Shown: positions 1-7,792, counted from the stretch's first letter. The stretch is DNA of 38,428 bases from Streptomyces sp. DvalAA-14 (GCF_900091855.1 NZ_FMCH01000390.1:1-38428); one strand, 5' to 3'. Numbers and translations are program-made. Notes: generated by a model not told the origin, from the sequence alone.

Positions 1-294
1 CAGGGACAGATCGCAGACCCAAGCGGCGAGCCGGTCCTGCACGGCCAGACCGTGGTCCGCGGTGCCGCGCGGCGCAAGCCCGCCGGGCCCACCGGGCACG
101 GTGGGAGGCGGTCCGTTCGGGGCGGCCGGGCCCGGGGTTCTCGGCGCGGCAGCGGCAGCGGCGGGGGGCGCGGTGGGCACGGCTGAGGCGGTCGCCGCCG
201 GACCCACCGGGGCGACCGGACCGGCGACAGTCTGCGCCGCCCCGGAAGCCGGTGGCTCGGTTCCGGCCACTTTTCGCACGTGGGCCGGGCTCAT
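1..294 (-). CDS. N-terminal part of probable GAF/SpoIIE-type serine phosphatase (runs off left edge)
   Basis: The minus-strand frame from ATG at 294 stays open to the left edge (98 codons). About 75 residues are a disordered Ala/Pro/Gly-rich head. The visible end then reads GLAVQDRLAAWVCDLSL, which resembles the helix that opens the GAF domain of Streptomyces GAF plus PP2C/SpoIIE phosphatases. Such proteins dephosphorylate anti-anti-sigma partners in sigma-B-like switches. A GGAAG lies about 10 bases upstream of the ATG as a modest ribosome site. No catalytic residue is inside the window, so the function rests on one short motif and on knowledge of the family; a histidine kinase or another GAF protein is possible. 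The open frame and start are reasonably sure, the name is not. Confidence 0.45.
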   Translation of the reverse strand, partial: MSPAHVRKVAGTEPPASGAAQTVAGPVAPVGPAATASAVPTAPPAAAAAAPRTPGPAAPNGPPPTVPGGPGGLAPRGTADHGLAVQDRLAAWVCDLSL

Positions 295-893
295 GGCCGA
301 GGACTTCCGGTCGGCGGCCGACGGGCGGGGCAATCAGCGTTTTTCGTCCGCAATGCGCGGAGCATGTGCATGAATAGCATCGCAAACCCCCATGTCGTGC
401 TGCGCCGCTACCAAGGAACCCACTTCTACACGCACAATTACGGGCATGTCCAGGATTGTCGTGGTAAGAGGAAAGGTGTCGGAGCCGCACCTGAACCTTG
501 CGGAGGCCCGGTCGGTCACCGTAGGTTGACTCATACGTTGGCCGGAAATGACCACCCCCGCTTCATGCGCGCTGTCGACTGATCCCAGCCAACAGCGCGT
601 CATATCGCGGGTGGTGGGTAGGAACCCGAAGTCCGGCTCAAGCGTCGTAGTACGTGAACAGTTGACGGCCGACCCGACCCCGAGTGGCGAATGGGGTTGC
701 TGCGCCCGACGAGGGGCCACGAACGGTGGTCCGCTCAGGGCGCCGAGAGCAAGAAGCGCCAAGCGCACGCCACCCTCCGCCATGTTCCACGCTCGGCTGG
801 CGGCGTGATGCGCTGCCTCGTATGCGGTGTGCTCGACAGTTACGTTGTGTAATGGGCAGATCCATGGGCGTTAACGGAAAGGAACGAGCGCTG
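295..893. other. Intergenic region between divergent genes, no gene recognised
   Basis: About 600 bases separate the left-edge minus gene from the Prim-Pol-like plus gene. Stretches near 365-470 and 820-870 are poorer in G+C than the flanking genes, as expected for promoters, but no convincing -35/-10 pair is seen. A 27-codon frame at 446-529 (plus) opens MSRIVVVRGK; it lacks a good ribosome site and is not called. Confidence 0.5.
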
Positions 894-1583
894 ATGCGCG
901 AGATCCTCGGAAGGCGACGCAAGGTCTCACTCCAGCGAAAGGGGCGGACCGCGTTGCTCAACGCGGTGCTCACCTACGCCGAGCAGTGGAAATGGCGCGT
1001 GGTGCCGGGCGTGGGGTACGACCGGCGCGGCACCTGGCGTGCCGCCGGTGAACAGACGTGCGCCTGCCCGCGGCCCAACTGCCCGGTGCCCGGCGCTCAC
1101 CCGCTCGACCCGGGACTGCTCGCCGCCACGCACGACCCCCGGATGGTCCGCTGGTGGTGGAACAGCCGGCCGGAAGCGCCGGTGATTCTGGCCACCGGCG
1201 AGCAGGTCTCCGCGGCGAGCCTGCCCGCGCGGGCCGGCGAACTCGCGGTGACCGCGATGGAGAAGCTCGGCGTCCGGCTCGGACCGGTGATCGCCACCCC
1301 CACCCGTTATGTGTTCCTGGTGGCCCCGTACTCCCTCGCCGAACTCGGCGAACTCCTGGACAGCCAGGACTGGGTGCCGACGTCCCTGCGCTACCACGGT
1401 GACGGCGGTTATGTGCCGCTGCCCGCGGCCGGCGGCTCGGGCGCGGGTCAGCCGCGGTGGGTACGGGAACCGGTGGCCGGTGCCGGCGAGGGCTCGCCCT
1501 GGCTGCCCGGGATCGGCACGCTGGTGGACGCGCTGGTACGGGCCGGGCGGACGGCGCCGGACGGGGACCGGCTCACGTACTGA
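894..1583 (+). CDS. Bifunctional DNA primase/polymerase (Prim-Pol)-like protein
   Basis: This 229-residue protein resembles the short Prim-Pol-like family that is widespread in Streptomyces. Visible hallmarks are a Cys pair followed by PGAHPLDPG (near residues 60-75), the WWWNSRPEAPVILATG stretch that follows it, and a C-terminal VPLPAA segment. True Prim-Pol domains synthesise primers, but this chromosomal family is standalone, without helicase or replication genes nearby, so its in vivo role is unknown. The start is ATG at 894 (MREILGRRRK), which has GAAAGGA about 10 bases upstream. The reading frame is open further upstream, but those extra codons lack family similarity. Family is fairly sure; enzymatic activity is inference. 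Confidence 0.72.
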   Translation: MREILGRRRKVSLQRKGRTALLNAVLTYAEQWKWRVVPGVGYDRRGTWRAAGEQTCACPRPNCPVPGAHPLDPGLLAATHDPRMVRWWWNSRPEAPVILATGEQVSAASLPARAGELAVTAMEKLGVRLGPVIATPTRYVFLVAPYSLAELGELLDSQDWVPTSLRYHGDGGYVPLPAAGGSGAGQPRWVREPVAGAGEGSPWLPGIGTLVDALVRAGRTAPDGDRLTY

Positions 1584-1859
1584 GGCCGGGCCCGGGCCGG
1601 CTCGGCGCCGATCCGATCCGATGTGCGTGATCCGGCGCGACGCCGTATGACGCGGCATGACGCGGGGCGACATTCGGGTGATCGGTCGATCGGGTCGTCC
1701 AAGGGTCGTACAGATTGATGTACGGATAGTCAGATGGTCATATAGGTGGATGTACAGGTTCGGGGGCGAGCCGGTCGCGTTGCCGGAACGCCCCCTTCTG
1801 CGACGCTATGTTCGACGTAGTCGCAGCCTTCCGAGCAACCTTCGAACTGAGGTGGGGCA

Positions 1860-2066
1860 GTGAAGTCGCATCAGCCGTCCGACGACCAGGCCCGGGTGCG
1901 AGCGGAGGGGCTGCGCCGGGTCGCGGTGGCGAGCGTCGCCGCACTGGCGCTCGTCCTCCCGTTGGCCGTGGCCACCGCGCATCGGGACGGCCATCAGGGG
2001 CGGGCCGGACACAGCGCGGAATACCGGCAGCTGGGGCGTACGGCGGCGGGTTCGTCGGCCGACTGA
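1860..2066 (+). CDS. Small single-pass membrane or secreted protein
   Basis: A 68-residue frame starts at GTG 1860, with GAGGTGGGG just upstream as ribosome site. The N-terminus is charged (MKSHQPSDDQARVRAEGLRR). A hydrophobic helix of about 20 residues follows (VAVASVAALALVLPLAVATA, residues 21-40), then a polar basic tail. It could be a signal-anchored peptide or a secreted peptide cut after AVATA. I recognise no family. The upstream 150 bases contain repeated GATGTAC words (near 1717 and 1750), which may be part of the promoter. The good ribosome site and clean hydropathy pattern support a real gene; the overlapping longer frame from 1808 is a shadow. Confidence 0.55.
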   Translation: MKSHQPSDDQARVRAEGLRRVAVASVAALALVLPLAVATAHRDGHQGRAGHSAEYRQLGRTAAGSSAD

Positions 2067-2139
2067 CCGGCGGCGGGCGCAGGCCGCTCGCGGCGGTCCG
2101 CGGTCGCACCTAGGGCCCCGGCGAGCCGTCCCGGGCATG

Positions 2140-2183
2140 AAAAAGGCCCGGCCGCTGGCGACGGGGGATGCACCAGCGACCGG
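2140..2183 (-). terminator. Intrinsic terminator acting on the minus strand
   Basis: The arms 2148-2158 and 2173-2183 pair over 11 bases with one G-U (CCGGTCGCTGG with CCAGCGGCCGG on the minus strand). A run of five T follows on the minus strand at 2140-2144. The nearest minus gene upstream ends at 2547, about 360 bases away, so this terminator may end a separate short transcript. Confidence 0.6.
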
Positions 2184-2188
2184 ACTGT

Positions 2189-2230
2189 TTAAACGGTAAC
2201 AAGACTTCGTCCGATCGCAAATTCACTCAT
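2189..2230 (-). other. 13-codon mini-ORF directly upstream of the minus-strand terminator
   Basis: On the minus strand an ATG at 2230 opens a 13-residue frame, MSEFAIGRSLVTV, ending with TAA at 2189. It lies six bases before the terminator stem in an unusually A+T-rich patch with codons such as TTT and AGT that are rare in the host. No clear ribosome site precedes it. It may mark a small regulatory RNA or leader peptide rather than a protein gene. Evidence is context only. Confidence 0.3.
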
Positions 2231-2268
2231 CCGTGGGCCTACTGATTCCCCTGGGGTTTCTGGGGAGT

Positions 2269-2284
2269 TGTGATCGGGATCACT
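2269..2284. promoter_or_regulatory. CRP/FNR-like palindromic site
   Basis: The core 2270-2283 reads GTGATC-GG-GATCAC, a perfect palindrome. The 16 bases 2269-2284 fit TGTGA-N6-TCAC(A), the CRP-type pattern, except for the last base. It lies just upstream of the candidate short minus-strand transcript. Binding by the host Crp homologue is inference. Confidence 0.4.
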
Positions 2285-2297
2285 GAGCGACCGCTCA

Positions 2298-2325
2298 GGT
2301 GGCACCCCTGTCCGGGGGTGCCACC
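2298..2325. terminator. Strong hairpin, possible terminator
   Basis: Arms GGTGGCACCCC (2298-2308) and GGGGTGCCACC (2315-2325) pair perfectly around a six-base loop. There is no T run on either side, so it is a stem-loop of the kind that can end transcription in high-G+C actinomycetes. It is about 220 bases downstream of the minus gene ending at 2547. Confidence 0.45.
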
Positions 2326-2546
2326 AGGGCGGGTTGGGCGCGACGGCTGGGGCCGGGGGCGTGTCGCAGGTCGGCCGGGGCGGGGCCGGGCCGCGGGGCC
2401 CGGCCGCTGGGCCGGGCTGAATCCACGGGCCGGGGTCCCGGGCCGGAGTCCCGGGCCGGGGCATCGAGCCGGAGCGGTGCCGATGCCGCGGGGACGCGGT
2501 GGTCCGGGGATGTATCGGTGCGCTGCTGCGGGGCCGGATGGGCGCC

Positions 2547-3518
2547 TCAGCTTAGGGTGATCTGCCGGTTCGTGAAGCCGCTGCGTGCCTTGCGCTCCTC
2601 CGCGGTCAGCGGCCCGGTGCGGGACAGCGTCTCGGCCAGCCGCTCACCGAAGGCGGTGGCCGGCTTTTCCACCTCGTCCGCGCTCATGCCGACGGGCAGG
2701 TCCCACACCGGCACCATCAGCCCGTGCGCGCGGAACGAACCGACCAGCCGCGTACCGTCGCCCAGCGAGGACGCGCCCGCCGTGTGCAGCCGGGCCAGCG
2801 CGTCCAGCAGCGCCTCCTCCGGCTGCGGCATGACCCACCGCAGGTGGTTCTTCTCGGGCGTCTCGCACCAGTACGCCGCGTCCACGCCCGTCAGCCGGAC
2901 GGTCGGGATCGCCGCCTGGTTCGCCTGCTCCAGCGACGCGGCCACCTCGCCGGTCGCCGCGTCGGCGTCCTCCAGCCAGAACTCGAACCCTGTGTGCACC
3001 TCGGGGACGAAGGGCGCGGTCAGGTCCAGCAGGTCCTGCAGCCGCGGGCCGTCCGCCGCGGGGCGCCGGCTCTCCACCGGGCTGCCGGGCACCGCGACCA
3101 GCGCGCGCTGCAACGTGTCCGCCAGGTCGCGGCTGACATCGCCGGAAGCCGCCTCGTTCTGCAGGCCCAGCAGGACGGCGCCGGTGTCGCGGCGCAGCCC
3201 CGGCCAAGCCATCGGGAGCACGGTGCCGAGCGTCACCGACGACACCCCGTCGGGCAGGCCGTCCTTCAGCGTGAGCGGCACCGTCGCGGCCGGGACGAGC
3301 TCGCGCAGGGCGACCCAGTCGCACTCACCGGGCAGGCCCTCGAAGGGGCGGCGGACCAGCTCGGTGACGGCGTGCGCCGCCTCGCGGCCGTGGCACGCCT
3401 TGTACCGGCGGCCGGAGCCGCACGGGCAGGGCTCGCGCGCGCCGACAACCGGAACGGCTGCGTCCGATGCGGCCCTGGGGCCCTTGCTCTTGGTGGCGGT
3501 CACGCGCTTCTTGGCCAT
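2547..3518 (-). CDS. DUF5926 family protein with N-terminal SEC-C motif
   Basis: The product has 323 residues. After a basic start (MAKKRVTATKSKGPR) comes a SEC-C zinc motif, CPCGSGRRYKACHG, near residues 31-44. This is the motif that ends SecA and also occurs in unrelated proteins. The rest matches the actinobacterial DUF5926 family, often labelled preprotein translocase SecA although it has no ATPase domain. The C-terminus, ERKARSGFTNRQITLS, is typical of the family. It is probably a soluble cytoplasmic zinc protein; function is unknown. A shorter neighbouring gene, the HATPase regulator, lies 96 bases upstream on the same strand, so co-transcription is possible. The start at 3518 is supported by the conserved MAKK opening. 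Confidence 0.85.
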   Translation of the reverse strand: MAKKRVTATKSKGPRAASDAAVPVVGAREPCPCGSGRRYKACHGREAAHAVTELVRRPFEGLPGECDWVALRELVPAATVPLTLKDGLPDGVSSVTLGTVLPMAWPGLRRDTGAVLLGLQNEAASGDVSRDLADTLQRALVAVPGSPVESRRPAADGPRLQDLLDLTAPFVPEVHTGFEFWLEDADAATGEVAASLEQANQAAIPTVRLTGVDAAYWCETPEKNHLRWVMPQPEEALLDALARLHTAGASSLGDGTRLVGSFRAHGLMVPVWDLPVGMSADEVEKPATAFGERLAETLSRTGPLTAEERKARSGFTNRQITLS

Positions 3519-3614
3519 GGCTCGGTCTCTCCCGTTCCGGCGGTGTTCCGGCCGCGAGCCTACGGCAGGCGGGCACGACGCCGGACCACGACGGGCGGGG
3601 CGGTCCGGCCTGCC

Positions 3615-4214
3615 TCAGCCCAAGTCGTCCAGGGACTCCGCCAGGTCCAGCGGGAGTTCGAGCGGTACGCCCATGGGCAGGCCTATGCCCGTCCCGGTCG
3701 ACTCGTCCCGCCGGGCGTGCCGTCCCCGGACCGGGAGCAGTGCCCACACCGTCACCTCGCCGGGGGCGTCGCGTACACCCCAGCGCAGCGCCAGATTGCC
3801 GACGATGCCGAGCCCGCGTCCGCCGTGCGCGGTCAGCGAGGGGCTGGCCGGCCGCGGCCGGGTGGGTCCGCCGCCGTCGGTGACCTCCAGGACCAGCAGT
3901 CCGTCGTCGCCGACCGACCAGGACGCCCGTATCCCCGGTCGGCCGGAATCCCCGGCGCGGGCGCGGTCGCGATAATCCGCGGGGCCGCCACCGTAATCCG
4001 GATCGTCACCGGCCCCCAGCGGGCGGGCGTGCCGACACGAATTGCTGAGCAACTCGGAAACAATGAGAACGGCGTCGTCCATCACCGATTCGGGGACGTC
4101 CTGCGCGCGCAGATCCCTGCGCAGTTTTCTGCGTGCTTCCGCGACGCCCGCCGGACCATGGGGTAGAGCCATGGTCGTGGACGTCGGCACCTCTTGCGCC
4201 ACCATCAACGCCAC
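3615..4214 (-). CDS. ATP-binding regulator, HATPase_c (RsbW/anti-sigma kinase-like)
   Basis: This 199-residue protein has a GHKL/HATPase fold. The N box is VLIVSELLSNSCRHARP (near residues 48-64), the G1 box LEVTDGGGPTRP, and the G2 box HGGRGLGIVGNLALRWGV. Streptomyces encodes dozens of such stand-alone ATPases, thought to act as anti-sigma serine kinases or phosphorelay partners in the cytoplasm. The partner cannot be told from the sequence. The loop between N and G1 boxes is long and charged (about 35 residues with Asp/Gly/Arg), which is unusual. The start is GTG 4214, with GGAGG nine bases upstream; ATG 4205 is an alternative. The C-terminal 35 residues (after LLPVRGRHARR) are a family-specific tail rich in Leu and Glu. 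Confidence 0.85.
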   Translation of the reverse strand: MALMVAQEVPTSTTMALPHGPAGVAEARRKLRRDLRAQDVPESVMDDAVLIVSELLSNSCRHARPLGAGDDPDYGGGPADYRDRARAGDSGRPGIRASWSVGDDGLLVLEVTDGGGPTRPRPASPSLTAHGGRGLGIVGNLALRWGVRDAPGEVTVWALLPVRGRHARRDESTGTGIGLPMGVPLELPLDLAESLDDLG

Positions 4215-4485
4215 CCCCGGAGACCTCCTTCACCCCACGCCACAAGGTCAATGCCCTCTGCGACTCGGCCGGAAACAGGCCAACCACGATCTATTGACGC
4301 ACTCCGTACGCGCGTACGTGAAATGCGCATGCCACGGGCACGATCCGGCGCGAAGGGGCCGGTAAGCCGGTCACGGATGCGCCGGGGTGCGCCCCGTTGG
4401 TACCGGCGGAGGAACAGAAAAGTCCGTGGGGGACGCCTTTGTTCGGCGGGGCGGACGGTTCGGCGGGCCCGGGCTCAGCCGGGGT

Positions 4486-5418
4486 TCAGCGGACCCGCGG
4501 GGCGCCGCCCGGTCCGCGTCCCAGTTGGGCCAGCACCTGCTTGGGCCGGTTGGTGATGATCGCGTCGACCCCGAGCCGTACGCACAGCTCCACGTCCGCC
4601 GGATCGTCCACCGTCCAGACATGGACCGGGTGCCCGGCCTGGTGCAGACGGGCCACGTAAGCCGGGTTGGCCCGCACGATGCGCATGCTCGGTCCGGCGA
4701 TCCCGACGCCCGCCGGCAGCCGTCCGTCGCGGTGGCGCGGCGACACGTACTGCATCAGGAAGACGGTCGGCAGGTCGGGCGCGGCCAGCCGGACCCGGCG
4801 CAGCGAGCGCGAGGAGAAGCTCATCACCCGGACCCGGGAGGGCTCACCGCCGGCCGCGCGATCCAGGCCGAAGCGGCGCAGCAGCTCCAGCAGCCGTTCC
4901 TCCACCTGACCGGCCCAGCGCGTCGGGTGCTTGGTCTCGATGGCCAGTTCCACCCGGCGGTCGGTGTCGGCGAGCAGTTCCAGCAGCCGCCGCAGGGTGA
5001 GGACCCGGCTGCGCTCGTCCTCGTCCTCGGTGTCCGCCGATTCCGCCGTGGTCGCCGTTTCCGCGATCAGCGGGATGCGCGTCTCCGCGGACAGCAGGTC
5101 CCGTTCCGGCGTCTCGGGGTCGGCGTGCTGGCCCCGCCAGGAGCCGAAGTCCAGCGCGGCCAGGTCGGCGAGCTCCAGCGAGGACACGGCGCCGCGCCCG
5201 TTGGACGTCCGGTTCACCCGCCAGTCGTGCACGCACACCAGATGGCCGTCCGCGGTGAGCCGAACATCGCACTCGAGCGCGTCGGCGCCGTCCTCGATGG
5301 CTTTCCGATAGGCGGCGAGCGTATGTTCTGGTACGTCCTCGGAAGCGCCCCGGTGGGCCACGACCTGGACCGGTCGTCCCGTGGGGTACGCATCGGGGGC
5401 GGCGCGCGCAAACGTCAC
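4486..5418 (-). CDS. Glycerophosphodiester phosphodiesterase
   Basis: This enzyme hydrolyses glycerophosphodiesters to sn-glycerol 3-phosphate and an alcohol. The 310-residue product opens with the GDPD signature VVAHRGASEDVPEHTL and continues with DALECDVRLTADGHLVCVHD, giving the catalytic His and metal-binding Glu/Asp/His residues. The C-terminal strand HVWTVDDPADVELCVRLG and IITNRP complete the TIM barrel. There is no signal peptide, so it should be cytoplasmic. I chose GTG 5418 (VTFARAAPD) because the 78 codons upstream translate a 24-bp DNA repeat with no family similarity. A low-complexity acidic insert (TTAESADTEDEDERSR) sits mid-domain. It is divergent from the HtrA gene. Confidence 0.88.
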   Translation of the reverse strand: MTFARAAPDAYPTGRPVQVVAHRGASEDVPEHTLAAYRKAIEDGADALECDVRLTADGHLVCVHDWRVNRTSNGRGAVSSLELADLAALDFGSWRGQHADPETPERDLLSAETRIPLIAETATTAESADTEDEDERSRVLTLRRLLELLADTDRRVELAIETKHPTRWAGQVEERLLELLRRFGLDRAAGGEPSRVRVMSFSSRSLRRVRLAAPDLPTVFLMQYVSPRHRDGRLPAGVGIAGPSMRIVRANPAYVARLHQAGHPVHVWTVDDPADVELCVRLGVDAIITNRPKQVLAQLGRGPGGAPRVR

Positions 5419-5736
5419 CGGGCAATGGTGCCACCGCGAGCCGGTCCGGTACCTCAACCGATTCGTGAACTCCTTCGCGGAGCGGTTGCCGGACGGGTCC
5501 GCGGGCCGGTCCGTGATCCGGTCCGCGGGCCGGTCCGTGAACCGGTCCGCCGGTCGGGTCCGTGAACCGGTCCGGCGGCTGGTTCCCGGGCCGGTCCGGT
5601 AACGGCGGTCGAGGGCCCTGAACTCGGCCGGTTCGTGACACGGGCGTCGCACAGCTACCCCTTACGGCGGTCCGACAGGCCGTGGGAAATGCTGTGCTCA
5701 GTCGAATGCTTTGTCCTGACCCTGAGGAGAATCGCT
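5419..5736. other. Divergent intergenic region between GDPD and HtrA genes
   Basis: These 318 bases separate two divergent starts, so they should hold both promoters. They contain the 24-bp tandem repeat block at 5497-5599. The last 70 bases before the HtrA start are less G+C-rich, as expected for a promoter, and end with GAGGAG seven bases before GTG 5737. No clear -35/-10 pair could be assigned. Confidence 0.5.
5497..5599. repeat. 24-bp tandem repeat, about four copies
   Basis: Units start at 5497, 5521, 5545 and 5570, with a partial copy at 5594. The first two differ by one base (GATCCG against GAACCG at the end); the third has an extra base and the fourth is more diverged. Each unit is built from CCGGTCCG and GGTCCGTGA words that are partly self-complementary. 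Confidence 0.8.
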
Positions 5737-6321
5737 GTGAGCACCGAGAACGAAGCCGGGTCGTCCCTGCCGGCTGCGGAGTCGGCGGCGGGCGCACACG
5801 AGGGTGCCGCGCCCGACGGTGCCTCGGCGGCCCCCGCGTCTTCCGCTTCCCCCTCGTCCCCCCCTTCTCCTTCGCCGTCTTCCGAGGTCCCCGCTCCGCC
5901 TGCGGCGCCGCCGGCGGTGCCCGCGCGCCCGGTCGAGGACGAGGTGCCGGGGGGCGGCGCGGCCGCCGGTTCGGCTTCGCCTTCCGGGGAGTCGCGGACC
6001 GAGGCGCTTCCGACGCAGCCGCCGTACGCCGCCGAGCCCGTCACGTCGTCGCCCCCTCCCCTGCAGGCGCCGCCGCCGGTCGGGCCGCCGAGCCCCTACG
6101 GCGCGCCGCCGAGCGGGCTGACGCCGCCGGCCTACGGAGCCCCGCAGTCCGCGCCCGCGCCGTCACCGTCGCCGTACGAGCCGCCGCGTCCGGCATCCGC
6201 GTACGAGCCCCCGAAGCCGCCGCCGTCGCCGTACGAGCCGCCGACCGCGGCCCCGTCCCCTTATCGACGCGCCGCGGCCCGCGTACGGCTCGGAGGCAGT
6301 GAGCCCGGGCCAGCCCGGTGA
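5737..6321 (+). CDS. N-terminal cytoplasmic part of HtrA-like protease, frame broken near 6265
   Basis: GTG 5737 has GAGGAG seven bases upstream and opens MSTENEAGSSLPAAESAAG. This is the expected start of Streptomyces HtrA-like proteases, which carry a long Pro/Ala/Ser-rich cytoplasmic head before the membrane helix. SPYEPP motifs recur (near residues 147, 155 and 166). The frame ends at 6321 after an Arg-rich run that does not fit. Removing one base, best C6265 in TTATCGACG, would read SPYDAPRPAYGSEAVSPGQ and join the downstream frame into one 634-residue protein. It is therefore most likely not a separate gene. The break may be a sequencing or assembly error or a real mutation. Confidence 0.6.
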   Translation: MSTENEAGSSLPAAESAAGAHEGAAPDGASAAPASSASPSSPPSPSPSSEVPAPPAAPPAVPARPVEDEVPGGGAAAGSASPSGESRTEALPTQPPYAAEPVTSSPPPLQAPPPVGPPSPYGAPPSGLTPPAYGAPQSAPAPSPSPYEPPRPASAYEPPKPPPSPYEPPTAAPSPYRRAAARVRLGGSEPGPAR

Positions 6322-7642
6322 CGCCGGCCGGCCGGGCGACTCGGGCTACCCGGGCCAGGGTGTGACCCCGCCCGCGGACCCGTTCGCGGTGCCCGCCACC
6401 CCGTCCTACGCCCTGCCGCCCACCCAGACCGGCGGCACCTTCGGCGGCGGCACCGGCTCGGGCGCGGATTCCGGCGGCACGGGCTGGGGCGCGCAGTACC
6501 CCGGCACGATTCCCCCGGAGGGCGGGCGCAGAAGGCGCGGCGCCGGCCTGGTGATCGTCGCGGCCGCGGTGGCCGCACTGGTCGCGGGCGGCGTCGGCGG
6601 CGCTGTCGGCTACAACGCCGCGAAGAACAACGACAACTCCGGCTCCACCACCGTCTCCGCCCCCAAGGACGCCGCGGCCCTCAACCGCGCGCCCACCTCG
6701 GTGGCGGGCATCGCCAGCAAGGCGCTGCCCAGCGTCGTCACCATCAAGGCCAGCGGCAGCCAGGAGAGCGGCACCGGCACCGGCTTCGTGTTCGACACCC
6801 AGGGCCACATCCTCACCAACAACCACGTGGTCGCCCCGGCCGCCAACGGCGGCAAGCTCACCGTCACCTTCTCCAACGGCAAGACCTTCGACGCCGACGT
6901 CATCGGCCGCGCCCAGGGGTACGACGTCGCGGTCATCAAGCTGAAGAACCCCGGCAGCGTCAAGCTCACCCCGCTGCCGCTCGGCAACTCCGACAACGCC
7001 GCGGTCGGCGACGCCACCATCGCCATCGGCGCCCCCTTCGGCCTGTCCGGCACCGTCACCACCGGCATCGTCAGTGCGGTCCACCGCCCGGTGGCCTCCA
7101 GCGACGGCGAGGGCTCCGCGGCCTCCTACATGAGCGCCATCCAGACGGACGCGTCGATCAACCCGGGCAACTCCGGCGGCCCCCTGCTCAACGCCAACGG
7201 CGCCGTGATCGGCATCGACTCCGCGATCCAGCCCGGCGGCACCAGCGAGCCCGGCACCCAGGGCGGCAGCGTCGGCCTCGGCTTCGCCATCCCGATCAAC
7301 CAGGCCAGGCGGGTGGCCGACCAGCTCATCAAGACCGGTCAGCCGGTCTATCCCGTCATCGGCGTCAGCCTCGACACCAGCTTCGAGGGCGACGGCGCCA
7401 AGATCTCCACCGACACCAGCAGCGCCATCACCGCGGGCGGCCCCGGCGCCCAGGCCGGCCTCAAGCCGGGTGACGTCATCACCAAGTTCGACGACACCCT
7501 GATCGACAGCGGCCAGACCCTGATCGGCGAGATCTGGCAGCACCAGCCCGGCGACAAGGTCACCCTCACCTACACCCGCGACGGCTCCACCCACACCGCC
7601 ACCGTCACCCTCGGCAGCCGCACCGGCGACTCCGACAACTAA
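6299..7642 (+). CDS. HtrA/DegP-like trypsin-type serine protease with PDZ domain, membrane anchored
   Basis: This frame (447 residues from GTG 6299) carries the functional part of a surface quality-control protease. A proline/glycine-rich stretch is followed by RRRR and a membrane helix (residues about 82-104, GLVIVAAAVAALVAGGVGGA). The trypsin-like domain has His176 in LTNNHVV, Asp209 in YDVAVIKL and Ser292 in NPGNSGGPL. The C-terminal PDZ domain lies about residues 350-440 (GAQAGLKPGDVITKFDDTLI). The protease domain should lie outside the membrane. GTG 6299 has GGAGG only two bases upstream, too close for a normal start, which supports the view that translation really begins at 5737 and that a one-base insertion splits the gene. 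The tRNA-Ser gene follows 63 bases downstream. Confidence 0.9.
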   Translation: MSPGQPGDAGRPGDSGYPGQGVTPPADPFAVPATPSYALPPTQTGGTFGGGTGSGADSGGTGWGAQYPGTIPPEGGRRRRGAGLVIVAAAVAALVAGGVGGAVGYNAAKNNDNSGSTTVSAPKDAAALNRAPTSVAGIASKALPSVVTIKASGSQESGTGTGFVFDTQGHILTNNHVVAPAANGGKLTVTFSNGKTFDADVIGRAQGYDVAVIKLKNPGSVKLTPLPLGNSDNAAVGDATIAIGAPFGLSGTVTTGIVSAVHRPVASSDGEGSAASYMSAIQTDASINPGNSGGPLLNANGAVIGIDSAIQPGGTSEPGTQGGSVGLGFAIPINQARRVADQLIKTGQPVYPVIGVSLDTSFEGDGAKISTDTSSAITAGGPGAQAGLKPGDVITKFDDTLIDSGQTLIGEIWQHQPGDKVTLTYTRDGSTHTATVTLGSRTGDSDN

Positions 7643-7705
7643 CCCGTTAAACTACCCCCGCGCGGCTCTCCCCATCCCTCCCCGGGAACCCGGAAAGCCC
7701 CGCGG

Positions 7706-7792
7706 GGAGGCTTGCCCGAGCGGCCTAAGGGAACGGTCTTGAAAACCGTCGTGGCAGCGATGTCACCGTGGGTTCAAATCCCACAGCCTCCG
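7706..7792 (+). tRNA. tRNA-Ser (anticodon UGA)
   Basis: The 87-base cloverleaf has a GGAGGCT/AGCCTCC acceptor stem, the anticodon stem ACGGT/ACCGT with loop CTTGAAA (anticodon TGA), a long variable arm as expected for class II tRNA-Ser, and the T arm TGGG-TTCAAAT-CCCA. CCA is not encoded. The 3' part from 7734 lies in the left att repeat, so the gene stays complete despite the island inserted behind it. Confidence 0.95.

Larger units (their letters stand above)
2067..2546. other. Intergenic region with terminator, mini-ORF, CRP-like site and hairpin
   Basis: This 480-base stretch has no conventional gene. It holds the minus-strand terminator (2140-2183), the A+T-rich mini-ORF (2189-2230), the palindrome at 2269-2284 and the hairpin at 2298-2325. 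The remainder (2330-2540) is very G+C-rich with GGGCCGGG words and no feature I can name. Confidence 0.5.

Noticed and set aside
446-529. 27-codon plus frame MSRIVVVRGK...
   Set aside because: It has a protein-like opening but no good ribosome site and no recognisable family, so it is left as a note in the intergenic entry.
2299-3975. A 558-codon plus frame opposite the DUF5926 and HATPase genes
   Set aside because: It is a shadow produced by high-G+C codon bias: low-complexity Arg/Ser/Pro translation, no family motif, and it lies antisense to two recognisable proteins.
5419-5652. Longer GDPD start at 5652
   Set aside because: The extra 78 codons translate the 24-bp DNA repeat (TDRPAD-type repeats) and have no similarity to the enzyme family.
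6041-7594. A 517-codon minus frame opposite the HtrA gene
   Set aside because: The product is Gly/Ala/Val/Arg-rich without motifs and mirrors the codons of the protease gene.
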